The position numbers and the translations under genes are program-made. The notes beneath the pieces are model-generated. The model searched no databases, had not been told where the DNA came from, and was given only the letters and a program-made list of their open reading frames with translations. Positions 54,870-64,000 of a stretch of 64,000 bases of DNA are shown here, piece after piece; the first letter of the stretch is position 1; each line of letters opens with the position of its first letter. Origin of the DNA: Pictodentalium vernedei. Taxonomy: Eukaryota > Mollusca > Scaphopoda > Dentaliida > Dentaliidae. The stretch spans positions 391,211,217 through 391,275,216 of the forward strand of contig CM062294.1 in the NCBI GenBank assembly GCA_031216915.1, read 5' to 3'.

Positions 54870-55003
54870 CAAATTCATCAATTTTTTCAACTTGGGTAAA
54901 ATATCAAACATAAACCATTTAATTTTAATTTTAAGTTTAAATTGGTTATAAAAAGAGAGCATGCGTCAGCCAATAGGACCATGCGGAGGGCCTGAGAAAC
55001 AGA

Positions 55004-56847
55004 TTTTTAGCTCAACTTTGACGAAGTCAAATTTGAGCTATTGTCATGGCCCGTCGTCCGTCTGTCCGTCCGTCCGTCTGTCCGTACGTCAACAATTGGC
55101 TATGGCTCGGGCTAGAGGTCGTATTTATGAACCGATCTTTACGAATCTTCTTGTGTACCTTTGTTATGACCCTGGGACGGGAACGAGTGTTTTTAGGTGT
55201 GGTCCGAAATTCAAGATGGCTGCCAGTGGCCATTTTGTACCGATGATGCAAAAATCAGTTTTTTGTACAGAACTTCTGTATGAAAGTTCTGATGTGAATA
55301 AAGTTTTGTATAAATGTTTAGTACCATGGGATACATCACATATAATACGGGTTTTTTTCTCGTACGTAAATTGTGCAAATTAGACTAATTTTGATGTTTT
55401 TTGGGGTTACTTTCAGCACTGTAAGTGCAAATGCCAATACAGCTCGGGCTAGAGGCCGTATTTATGAACCGATCTTTACGAAACTTCTTGGGTACCTTTG
55501 GTATCACCGTGGGACGAGAACGAGTGTTTTGGGGTCTGGTCCGAAATTCAAGATGGCCGATGGCAGCCATTTTGTACAAAATTAGATGCAATCAGATTTT
55601 TGCACATAACTTCCATATGAAAGCCCTGATTTGAATAATTATTTTGTGTGAATGTTTAGTACCATGGGATGCATCACATATAATACGGGTTTTTTTCTCG
55701 TGCAGAAATTATGCAAATTAGATGAACTTTGATTTTTTCAGTGCGACTTACACACAGTAAGTACACATGTCAATACGGCTCAGACTTAAGTCTGTATTTA
55801 TGAACTGATCTTCACGAAATGTCTTTGGTACCTTTATTATCACCTTGGGACGAGAACGAGTGTTTCTGGGTGCGGTCTAAAAATTCAAGATGGCTGCCAG
55901 TGGCCATTTTGTACCGAAATTAGGTCTAATCAGTTTTTTGTACACATCTTCTATACAGCTCAGACTAGAGGCCATATTTATGAACCAATCTTTACGAAAC
56001 TTCTTGGGTACCTTTGTTATCACCGTGGGATGAGAGCGAGTGTTTTTGGGTGTGGTCCGAAATTCAAGATGGCCACCAGCAGCCATTTTGTACCAAAATT
56101 AGTGCAATCAGTCTTTTGTATAGAACTTCTGTATGAAAGTTCTGATTTGAATAAATTTTTGTATGAATGTTTAGTAACATGGAATACATCACATATTGTA
56201 AGGTGTTTTTTTTCGTGCCGAAATTATGCAAATTAGATGAACTTTGATTTATTCAGTGCTATTTACACAATGTAAGCACACATGTCAATACGGCTCAGGT
56301 TAGAGGCTGTATTTATGAACCGATCTTCACAAAACTTCTTGGGTACCTTTGTTATCTCCTTGGGATGAGAATGAGTGTTTCTGGGTACGGTCCAAAATTC
56401 AAGATGGCTGCCAGTGGCCATTTTGTACCGAAATTAGGTCCATTCAGTTTTTTGTCACAAGTTCTATACAGCTCGTATTTATGAACTGATCTTCACAAAA
56501 CTTCTTGAGTACTTTTGTTTTCACCTTGGGACAGGAACGAGTGTGTTTTGGGGTGCCTTTGTTATCACTGTGCTATGAGAACAAATATTTTGGGGTTCAG
56601 TCAGACCCACTCTGGGACTCAAAGATTTTTTCTAGTTCAGCATCTGACTGTCACCCACCTTTACAATACTTTACCTATACATTTGTTACAGGCAACGATC
56701 AGTATTCATGTACAGACCGTTACAATACTTTATATGTACCTTTGTTATCAGGTCATTACCTAGATGTTTGTCATTGCTGTGTCACATACTATACATGTAC
56801 ATGTCTTTGTCTTGACAAGTTGAGGTACAGTGTCATTGACACTTTCA
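55004..56847 (+). repeat. Tandem-core element, subfamily B, inverted relative to 12803-14472
   Basis: It starts TTTTTAGCTCAACTTTGACG with GTCCGTCCGTCC and ends AAGTTGAGGTACAGTGTC then ATTGACACTTTCA. It has the same units as 12803-14472, at least one more of them, and close similarity at both ends. The frames within are unit repeats and not genes. Confidence 0.75.
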
Positions 56848-57026
56848 TTTATTTTTTTAGGGCTAAATTATCTTTGAAATTGTGCATTTGTTACAACTTT
56901 TGTTTACAGCTTTAATTTTTTCTCTTTAGCACTGATTAACTGAGTTATCAACCATTATATTCAGTCCTAAAGGGTAGCATTTAAAATTATAAACCATGGT
57001 TTATTGAACTTTATTCTCTGCTTTAT

Positions 57027-57623
57027 ATAGTGTACATGTAATTGTACCCCACAATAAGAAAGTATATAGGAATCACTGTGCTCATGTGCATCGCAAGACC
57101 TCAAAAGACTAATGACATAGTGTACATGTCATTGTACCCCACAATAAGAAAGTATATAGGAATCACTGTGCTCATGTGCATCGCAAGACATCAAAAGACT
57201 AATGACATAGTGTACATGTCATTGTACCCCACAATAAGAAAGTATATAGGAATCACTGTGCTCATGTGCATCGCAAGACCTCAAAAGACTAATGACATAG
57301 TGTACATGTCATTGTACCCCACAATAAGAAAGTATATAGGAATCACTGTGCTCATGTGCATCGCAAGACCTCAAAAGACTAATGACATAGTGTAGATGTC
57401 ATTGTACCCCACAATAAGAAAGTATATAGGAATCACTGTGCTCATGTGCATCGCAAGACCTCAAAAGACTAATGACATAGTGTACATGTCATTGTACCCC
57501 ACAATAAGAAAGTATATAGGAATCACTGTGCTCATGTGCATCGCAAGACCTCAAAGACTAATGACATAGTGTACATGTCATTGTACCCCACAACAAGAAA
57601 GTATATAGGAATCGCTGTGCTCG
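57027..57623 (+). repeat. 90-bp minisatellite, six full copies and one partial
   Basis: Units beginning TGTACATGTCATTGTACCCC start at 57031, 57121, 57211, 57301, 57391, 57481 and 57570 and differ by only a few bases; the sixth has a 1-nt deletion. Because 90 is divisible by three, a 117-codon frame stays open across the array. That frame is a by-product and not evidence of a gene. Confidence 0.9.
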
Positions 57624-59017
57624 GGGCTAACGATTTTCTTCCATTTCCATCAAAAAATGTTGTCGCTGGCAACGACCATTGAACTTTGTTTAGTCAGACA
57701 TCAATATAATCCTTTGGCATGCCCTACAGGCCACATTTATGATCAGATCGGTTTGACACTTGGTATGCTTGTTTGGGGTTACCTGTAGATGGGAGCTATC
57801 GATTTTCTTCGATTTCTGTCAAAAAATGTTACCGCTGGCAACGACCTTCGATGAACTTAGTGCAGTTATGCATCAATATTTCCCATTGGCACACCCTGCA
57901 GTGCACATTTTTGACTGGATCGCTTTGAAACTTGGTATGCTTGTTTGGGGTGACCTCTAGATGGGAGCTATCGATTTTCGTGTATTTCCTTCAAAAAATG
58001 TTGCCCCTGGCAGCATTCTTAGAACTTAGTTTAATCAGACCTCAATATTTCCCTTTGGCACACCCTACAGGGCACATTTATGATTGGATTGCTTTGAAAC
58101 CTGGCATGCTTGTTTGGGGTGACATCTAGATGGGAGCTGTCGATTTTCTTCCATTTGCGTCAAAAACTACCTTTGATGAACTTAGTAAAAACTTAGTGCA
58201 ATTATGCATCATTTCCCTTTGACACACCCTGCAGGGCACATTTATTATTGGATCGCTTGGAAACCTAGTGTGCTTGTGTGGGGTGACATCTATATGGGAG
58301 TTAATGATTTTCTTCCATTTCTGTCGAAAAATGTTGCTGCTGATGTTTTTTCATTTCCATAAAAAATTATTGTCGTTATCACCAGCCTTTGAACTTACTG
58401 CAGTTGTGCAGCAACTTATCCCTTTTGCATTCTCTGCAGGGTCTTTGTATGAATTTCCATAAAAAAGAGGAAAAAAACATTGTCACAAGCAATCACCTTC
58501 AAACTTAGAGCATTTGTGCATTAACACCTTCCTTTGGCATGCCTCAGAGAGCACATTCATTATCAGGTTGTTTTGAAGCTTTGTATGCTTATGCAGGGTG
58601 ACAAAGGTAGGAGCTATTGATTTTTTTCTGTTAGCAACAATCTTTGAATTTATTGCATTTGTGCATCAACATTCTTCTTTGACATGGCCTGCAAGATTGT
58701 TTTTGAAATTGGTGTGCTCATTAGGTGAAACGTCTAGATAAGAGCTATTGATTAGCATTCATTTCTGTGAAAAAAGTTACCGTTTACAATAACCTCTGAA
58801 CTTATTGGATTTGTGTATCAAAATTCTTCCTTTAGGCAGTCTTACAGTTTACATTTAAAAATGCATGGATTGCTCTGATGTTGTGCATACACAATGCTGT
58901 TATGTTGAAATTTCACCAAATAACATTGGTACCAGTGATCTTCAATTTTGTTATTTGACTTATAACTTACCAAGTTCAAGTTTGTCAAGTTGAGCTACAG
59001 TGTCATTGACACTTTCA
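57624..59017 (+). repeat. Tandem-core element, subfamily A, inverted relative to 9099-10722
   Basis: Units carry TGGGAGCTATCGATTTTC, TTTGGCACACCCTACAGGGC and TTGTTTGGGGTGACCTCTAG. It ends TTGTCAAGTTGAGCTACAG then TGTCATTGACACTTTCA at 59017. The left terminus is missing: the sequence joins the 90-bp array directly at GCTCGGGGCTAACG. Confidence 0.7.
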
Positions 59018-59552
59018 AGTGAATAGCGCTGGCCGGTTTTGGACATTTCGTTGGGTAAAGGGTTAATTCAATTAACAGGAGTTTTCTCACTAACTTACAT
59101 GTATATGCAATTAACAGGTCAAATTTGAACTGATAAATGGTTTTGTGTTTGGAAGTTATATTCAGTTAACAGAATTATTCTGTCGAGATATTTCCGATTA
59201 AAGGGGTCTACTGTATAGGTATAACAGTCGGATAACTACATGTAATTTACATGTTATCTGCTAAGTAAATGCTGAAATTAGTGCATTTTGAAAAACTTCA
59301 ATGAATTTGTAAACACCCCAATTATTTCTTTTACATTGGTAAAAATGGATGTGTTTTACCCTTACCTACATGTAACACTACTTGGAGACGATGTGTGCAA
59401 ACAAATTTGAATAAATAATAAAAATAGTAAAAAAAATAGTCGTTTTTGTCTCAAAAATACTGCTTGTGACCCCACTGTTGAATGAGCTTGTTCATATGAG
59501 GGGTCATAAGATGTTTTTAACCATTTACCATATACATATTGAAGATAGCAGT
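59018..59552. other. Non-coding stretch with MITE fragments
   Basis: Fragments of the TTAACCCTTTACC family occur at 59026-59070 (GGGTAAAGGGTTAA) and around 59460-59535. No gene is seen. Confidence 0.4.
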
Positions 59553-59568
59553 ATCAGTATTTCACTTA

Positions 59569-59920
59569 GGGAGCGTGGTGGCTCAGTGTTTATGTCATTG
59601 GACTTCACCCTGAAAGGTCCACGGTTTGATTGCTGACAGGAGCAACTGCATTGTGTCCTTGGGCAAGGCATTTAATGCTGATTGCCCTCGTGGGGTCACT
59701 GTGGCTATGTGTACTAAGGCATACTGCACATCGATGGTCCACTTGCCTCCAACCAGTGCTAACCCTGCTTGTGCAGAGTTTGTACATTGAGGAGTCTGAC
59801 AATACTCGCCCCTGCTTAGTGGTTCTCTCTTTGCACTCCTGTTTCCTCCACCTGTAAAACTGCCTGGCACAAGGTGACCCTAGCTGTTGAAAGTGTCATT
59901 AAACCTCAATAAATAAATAA
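59569..59920 (+). mobile_element. tRNA-derived SINE, full-length copy S4
   Basis: The head GGGAGCGTGGTGGCTCAGTG carries the A box; GGTTTGATTGC is a degenerate B box; the body has TGTGTCCTTGGGCAAGGC; the tail is an AATAA repeat. A 16-bp target duplication with one difference flanks it (59553-59568 and 59921-59936). Confidence 0.85.
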
Positions 59921-59974
59921 ATCAGTGTTTCACTTATATTTCTTGAATTATTTTTCTGTTCCATCTGTAGCTTA

Positions 59975-60070
59975 TGACATTCAAGAGAATGAAATCCATG
60001 AGCTTGTTTCAGTTAGAAATAGTAAGTTTCAGTTAGGAACAAACAAATGGAAGGATCACAAAATATGATT
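59975..60070 (+). other. Possible terminal exon, weak
   Basis: An acceptor-like tract (TTCTGTTCCATCTGTAG) is followed by a short open stretch (YDIQENEIHELVSVRN) ending at a TGA at about 60068-60070. No upstream exon can be linked and the peptide is unknown to me. Chance occurrence is quite possible. Confidence 0.15.
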
Positions 60071-60472
60071 GTCAAATTCTGTATTTGGTGCAGATGGATT
60101 TTGCCACTGTAACAGTTAAGGAGGTTGGAGTATAAAATGGAAAAAGAACTCTCTATTTGACATATTTTTTGTGCTGTAATGTAAAGTAGATAGTTCCCAA
60201 TAAATGAAAAGTTCTGTTTTAACCCTTCACCAGTGAAATGCCAAAAGTGGCCAGTGCCATTCACAAAAGTCATCATTCAGAATTTATTATTTTGTTATGT
60301 TTTGCATCCAAAACGTTGCTTATGATGCCTGATTGGAAAAAAACTTGTTCCATTGAGGGGTCATAAGTATGGTTTTGAGGGAAAAAAATAAATTTTCTTG
60401 TTATTGAAGAAGTTTTTTGTGCAAGTGCAATCTCCTATTCAGGTTTGACAAAAGGTTAAGCAAAAAATCACT

Positions 60473-60716
60473 TTAACCCTTTACCTAACGAATTGGCCGA
60501 ATTCGCCCGCGTAATTTACAAATTAAGTAGTTTAAAAAAATCTATATTTAAAAAAATTTCAACGAAACCATATCTTTTGACTCCTCATTGGAACGAGCTC
60601 ATTGAGCTCGTTCCAATGAGGAGTCACATGATATGGTTTCGTTGAAATGTTTTGAAAAATTTGAAAAAATATTAAAATCATAAATTTTGATATTGTCTTC
60701 GTTGGGTAAAGGGTTA
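60473..60716. mobile_element. Palindromic MITE, TTAACCCTTTACC family, copy 3
   Basis: The ends are TTTAACCCTTTACCTAACG and GGGTAAAGGGTTAAG. The centre is a 20-bp-arm palindrome (CTCATTGGAACGAGCTC and inverse). The arms TTTCAACGAAACCATATC pair with ATATGGTTTCGTTGAAAT. A related, more diverged element lies just upstream (about 60217-60460). Confidence 0.8.
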
Positions 60717-60719
60717 AGG

Positions 60720-61005
60720 ACTGAATGGGAGCTAGGATTGGATTCCAGATCAAAAAGTTGTAGGATCAATCTTGACAAGTACTTCAGCTGCTTTTGTGTG
60801 CCTGGGCAAGATGCTTAATTTCAGTTTCCTAAATAAAATGGGAACATGGTGGTACAGTGTGCAAAAGGCATACAATGCTTACAACCGATGCCCACCTGGC
60901 TTGTGTTGTGTTAGTTAGTTGGAGGATCTGACAGGTTTTCCAGCTTCCACCACCCATAAAAATGGCCGACACGATATGACCCTGGTTATTGGAAGTGTTG
61001 ACAAA
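60720..61005 (+). mobile_element. Decayed tRNA-derived SINE, copy S5
   Basis: Recognisable pieces of the SINE body in order: GTGTGCCTGGGCAAGATGC, GTGGTACAGTGTGCAAAAGGC, GATATGACCCTGG. No clear tail or target duplication. Confidence 0.5.
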
Positions 61006-61989
61006 GGCCTGCATTAGTTTACATGTATCAAACAAGCTTTGGTCAGCCAGCATATGAGCATTTTTCAGCTTAACACAAGCATTTTGTGGATCATGCTTGG
61101 CTCACTGAGTGTCATTAGTACATGGGGTTCAAAAACCTGATAGGTACTTTGCTGATTATATCCTCAAATGGATCAATGCCCTTAGCTATTAGGTTTGATT
61201 GGTAGCAGTCAGTGTTTGATTAATTTCTGTTTAATTTAATTTATTTCACACAGTTGTTCAAATGTTTACAGAGGGATTTCAGCAGTTTTTAATATATTTT
61301 CTCAAGTAATTATTTGTTCTTAACAGGATGAGATATTCTGTATGTTTACACTGACAAGGACATATCAGAATTATTTGCCTTCTTACATAGAGATTTAACA
61401 AGTTAAGTGCTGAAAGTAGTGGCGGACAAGCATAGATTGCCACCTGGGGCAAGCCTTATAGGTGCCATAATATCCCCATTCATTGTAAATATTTTTGGTG
61501 GCTGATTTCATGTATTTTACCAAGCCCCAAGAGGCCCTGCTCATGGCCTTCACCCATTCTTTGAAGCCACTGTCTGAAAGGCCATTTACAACTCTGTTGA
61601 AAAGTGCCGAAACCTGTACACCCATTTTGGGGGTTTGGCTTGAGCTGTCACACTGGACATTAGGACATGGCTGTTCATGCTACTTCCTGGAGTAGCTGGG
61701 TTCACACTATCTCCCTTGTGGAGGTTTGGTACCTTTAGTGGGGAAATTCCTCCCACACTGGTCACCACCTGCAGGATTCAAACCCATCGCCTGATAATGA
61801 CTTATGAAGATTTCTAAATGAGTAAAGAGGGGCCCTCTGGCAGACATGATCCCACCATCTCATTCTTGGAAAAAAGAAAAGGGAGGAGGAAGGCAAATGT
61901 ATCTCTTGTTTCATTCCTCCCTCCCTCTCCACACTAAACTCCAGCTCAGCTCTCTACTTGCATGAGGTATAACCAGGTTAGAATGGAAT
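61006..61989. other. Stretch without recognisable gene
   Basis: Two overlapping short frames (61395-61625 minus, 61495-61695 plus) resemble nothing I know. On the minus strand GGGTTTGAATCC (about 61778) is B-box-like, but no matching A box is evident. Confidence 0.3.
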
Positions 61990-62660
61990 TTCAATGAGCA
62001 CACTTACTGCTTCCAGCCTGAGATCTCACATGAGTTGGAGGAGAGGGTGATCGGACATTAAGAAACAATTTTGGGTAGGACAATAGGAAACAGGACACTA
62101 AGAAATGGACACTAGGAAACAATTTTTTCATTATTTCAACCAATAATTTATTTTCAAAAATTTGAATAAAAATTGCATAGAATTGGGAGAACAGTGGTGG
62201 GGCCATTGCAAAATTCCCATCCATAAATTTGTTGATGCCAGTTGACGAAGTCAGTCTTCTGTAGCAAATGCTATAATTCTGCTTGTAGCCTCAGGTCCAT
62301 TATCATAAAGTAAAAACCTTTCAGGTTCAGGGCCAATAGTCTGATGTCACTCCTCTGGTAGAACAAAATCTGAGAGATGTTGTAGTACGGCTGGCATCTT
62401 TCGTTGGCGACGTATACTACGTTTGGTATTCTCTGCCAGTGGCAAACGTTCTTGTATCTCAGCAAAGATCTGATCAGGCTTATCAAAAGATTTAACAGCT
62501 TGATCAAGCATGGCATTGCGGCACTTGGTGTATGCTTGGTGTATGCTACTGCTGTCTCATCTGGAGGATGGTTATGTGGTTTGCTTGGTTCAGGTTCAGT
62601 CATATCTAGAGTACTACAAAGAGTGGCAAGACAACCCATGCTAGTTCGAAGAAAATAGGG
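61990..62660 (-). pseudogene. Decayed FLYWCH-MULE transposase fragment
   Basis: On the minus strand, in order: GCLATLCSTLD and PHNHPPDETAVAY (end of a FLYWCH finger); in a second frame KCRNAMLDQAVKSFDKPDQI and RSIRRQRKMPAVL; after a stop, IGPEPERFLLYDNGPEA and SRIIAFATED; after another stop and frame change, MDGNFAMAPPLFSQFYAIF. The last matches the start of the MULE transposase domain, where the Asp of MDG is the first catalytic residue. The first frame change coincides with a tandem 11-nt duplication (62524-62534 and 62535-62545). There are at least two stops and two frame breaks, and the rest of the catalytic domain is absent, so it is clearly dead. Confidence 0.7.
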
Positions 62661-64000
62661 GTATACTGGATTACATGCGTCCATCCATCCATCCATCTGT
62701 CCGTCCGTCCGGGCTGACATATGGGGTTAAGGTGGCTATTTGTTGGTAGAAATGGGGGTTAGGTGACTACCGCAATTTATGTGACTAGTCACATAGTTAA
62801 ATGTCATTATTCTAGGGTGGGGTTTAGAGTTGGGGTGGGGTGGGGTTAGGGTCAGTAAAGGGTAGGGTTAGGGTTTGCTACCAGCCCCAAAATTTTTCAC
62901 CTCAAAAGTTGTTTTAATACAACGGACATGCATTTTAGTTAAAATAGACTAGGAATATATTGAATTTTCATTTGTCTAGAGTGGGGTTTAGAATTGGGGG
63001 TGGGGAGGGTAGGGTTAGGGTCAGTAAAGGGTAGGGTTAGGGTTTGCTACCACCCCAAAAATTTTCCCCCAAATCACTGTTTTAATATAATGAACATGCA
63101 TTTTATTGTAGTCCCATAAAAATAGCCAAATAACTACGAATTGTTAGAATGTCCGTCTGTGCATCCGTGTGTGAGTCCGTCCGAGACTATTCATAACTTA
63201 AGTAAATTATTATTTTTTATAATATTTATTGGTCATAGGTATGCCCACACCAGTTATTTTCTTTTTTTTTTTCTTTATTACTTGTTCACTTAGAAATTGT
63301 GTCCGTCCGAGCCAAATTTTGTTTGTTCAGCCTGTATCTTGGGTATCAAATATTCTATTGCAATGAAATTTGCCATGAACACTGCTTATGGTATAGGCTT
63401 TAAAAAAAGGATTCAACGATATTTCTCACATTCTCCTTTTTAGAGTTATCCCCCTTTTTTGACTTAGAAATTGTAGGAAATAGACATTGTTCAGCCTGTA
63501 TCTCAGGTATGGGTTATCGGATTTCAGTGAAATATAGCATGCAGTTTGCCTATAACAAAGGCTTCTGCCTCATTGCATAAAACTTCCAAACACCAAACAA
63601 TTTATCATACCTTTTGACTTAGAAATTGTTGGAAATTGTTGAAAACTTTCAAAGAGAATGGGAGGTGGGGGGGGGGGATACTGAATTGGGGTTATCAGAT
63701 TTCAGTGGAATATGGCATGCAGTTTGCCTATGACAAAGGCTTCTGCCTCATTGCATAAAACTTCCAAACACCAAACAATTTACCATACCTTTTGACTTAG
63801 AAATTGTTGAAAACTTTTGAAGAAAATGGAGGGGGGGATATACTGGATTGCATCCGTCCATCTGTGCATCCGTCCGTCAGTCCGTACGAGAGTATTCATA
63901 AATAATATTTGTTGGTCATAGGTATGCCCACACTAGGCGGTACACCACATGGGGGTATCCACCAGACGAAAGTCCAGCTCTTGTTTTACTTGTGCATTTC
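62661..64000. repeat. Diverged tandem repeats with TAGGGT-rich blocks and GTCCGTCC runs
   Basis: Two ~190-bp units (about 62760-62950 and 62955-63150) share TAGGGTTAGGGTTTGCTACC and GTTTTAATA. Two further units (63480-63650 and 63690-63810) share GGCATGCAGTTTGCCTA and CTTCTGCCTCATTGCAT. The end (GGCGGTACACCACATGGGGG, then GTCCAGCTCTTG) resembles termini I remember from molluscan repeats. No gene is seen. Confidence 0.55.

Noticed and set aside
57042-57395. 117-codon open frame across the 90-bp minisatellite
   Set aside because: The unit length is a multiple of three and the units are near-identical, so any stop-free frame stays open. The peptide is just a 30-residue repeat with no flanking gene structure.
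9099-59017. A large inverted duplication linking 9-14.5 kb with 55-59 kb
   Set aside because: Both sides contain subfamily A and B elements in opposite orientation, but the sequences between and outside them do not match, so independent insertions explain the symmetry.
62800-63060. Chromosome end
   Set aside because: The TTAGGG-like blocks are brief, interrupted and followed by ordinary dispersed repeats.

Overview
The window is eukaryotic and almost entirely repetitive DNA. I find no rRNA, no CRISPR array and no complete host gene. Several repeats resemble what I remember of molluscan, especially bivalve, intergenic DNA: units opening with GTGAGCACGCTCAC and closing on a CACAAC/GTTGTG hairpin, elements opening with CTAGAGGGGG and closing GGTGAGCC, and elements bounded by TAGCTCAACTTG next to runs of GTCCGTCC. 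A mollusc is therefore the best guess, from memory and not from a search.

The main coding content is three DIRS-order (tyrosine-recombinase, YR) retrotransposons from two families. Copy 1 (1-6883, minus strand) runs off the left edge. It has gag, reverse transcriptase/RNase H, a methyltransferase-like domain and a YR frame, but carries a nonsense codon, a frame break in gag and a lost RNase H catalytic residue; its 5' terminal repeat is tandemly doubled. Copy 2 (16694-23416, minus) is the same family, heavily decayed, with the RT core deleted and part of gag duplicated. Copy 3 (45549-52035, plus) is a different, GC-richer and apparently young family. It has a 1455-codon Gag-RT-RH-MT frame, an overlapping 485-residue YR, inverted terminal repeats and an internal complementary region joining the two outer ends, the diagnostic DIRS layout.

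Around them: 7.4-14.5 kb holds satellite-like arrays and tandem-core elements with shared termini. 15.1-26.6 kb is a three-level nest, in which an outer tandem-unit repeat is split by a second element that is split by DIRS copy 2, and separately by a hAT-like element. 26.6-31 kb is a fold-back complex. 31.7 kb holds a possible first exon of a host gene. 32.0-34.6 kb is a MULE-like element with remnants of a PHD-like finger and a FLYWCH finger. 34.6-38.2 kb is a cluster of MITEs and tRNA-derived sequences. 40.7-44.7 kb is another nested tandem-core element with a hAT insertion. 52-64 kb holds palindromic MITEs, tRNA-derived SINEs with target duplications, a 90-bp minisatellite, more tandem-core elements and a decayed FLYWCH-MULE transposase.

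Several insertions can be bounded exactly because target duplications or an unoccupied paralogous site are present in the window. Identifications rest on motifs read by eye; no alignment or database search was run.
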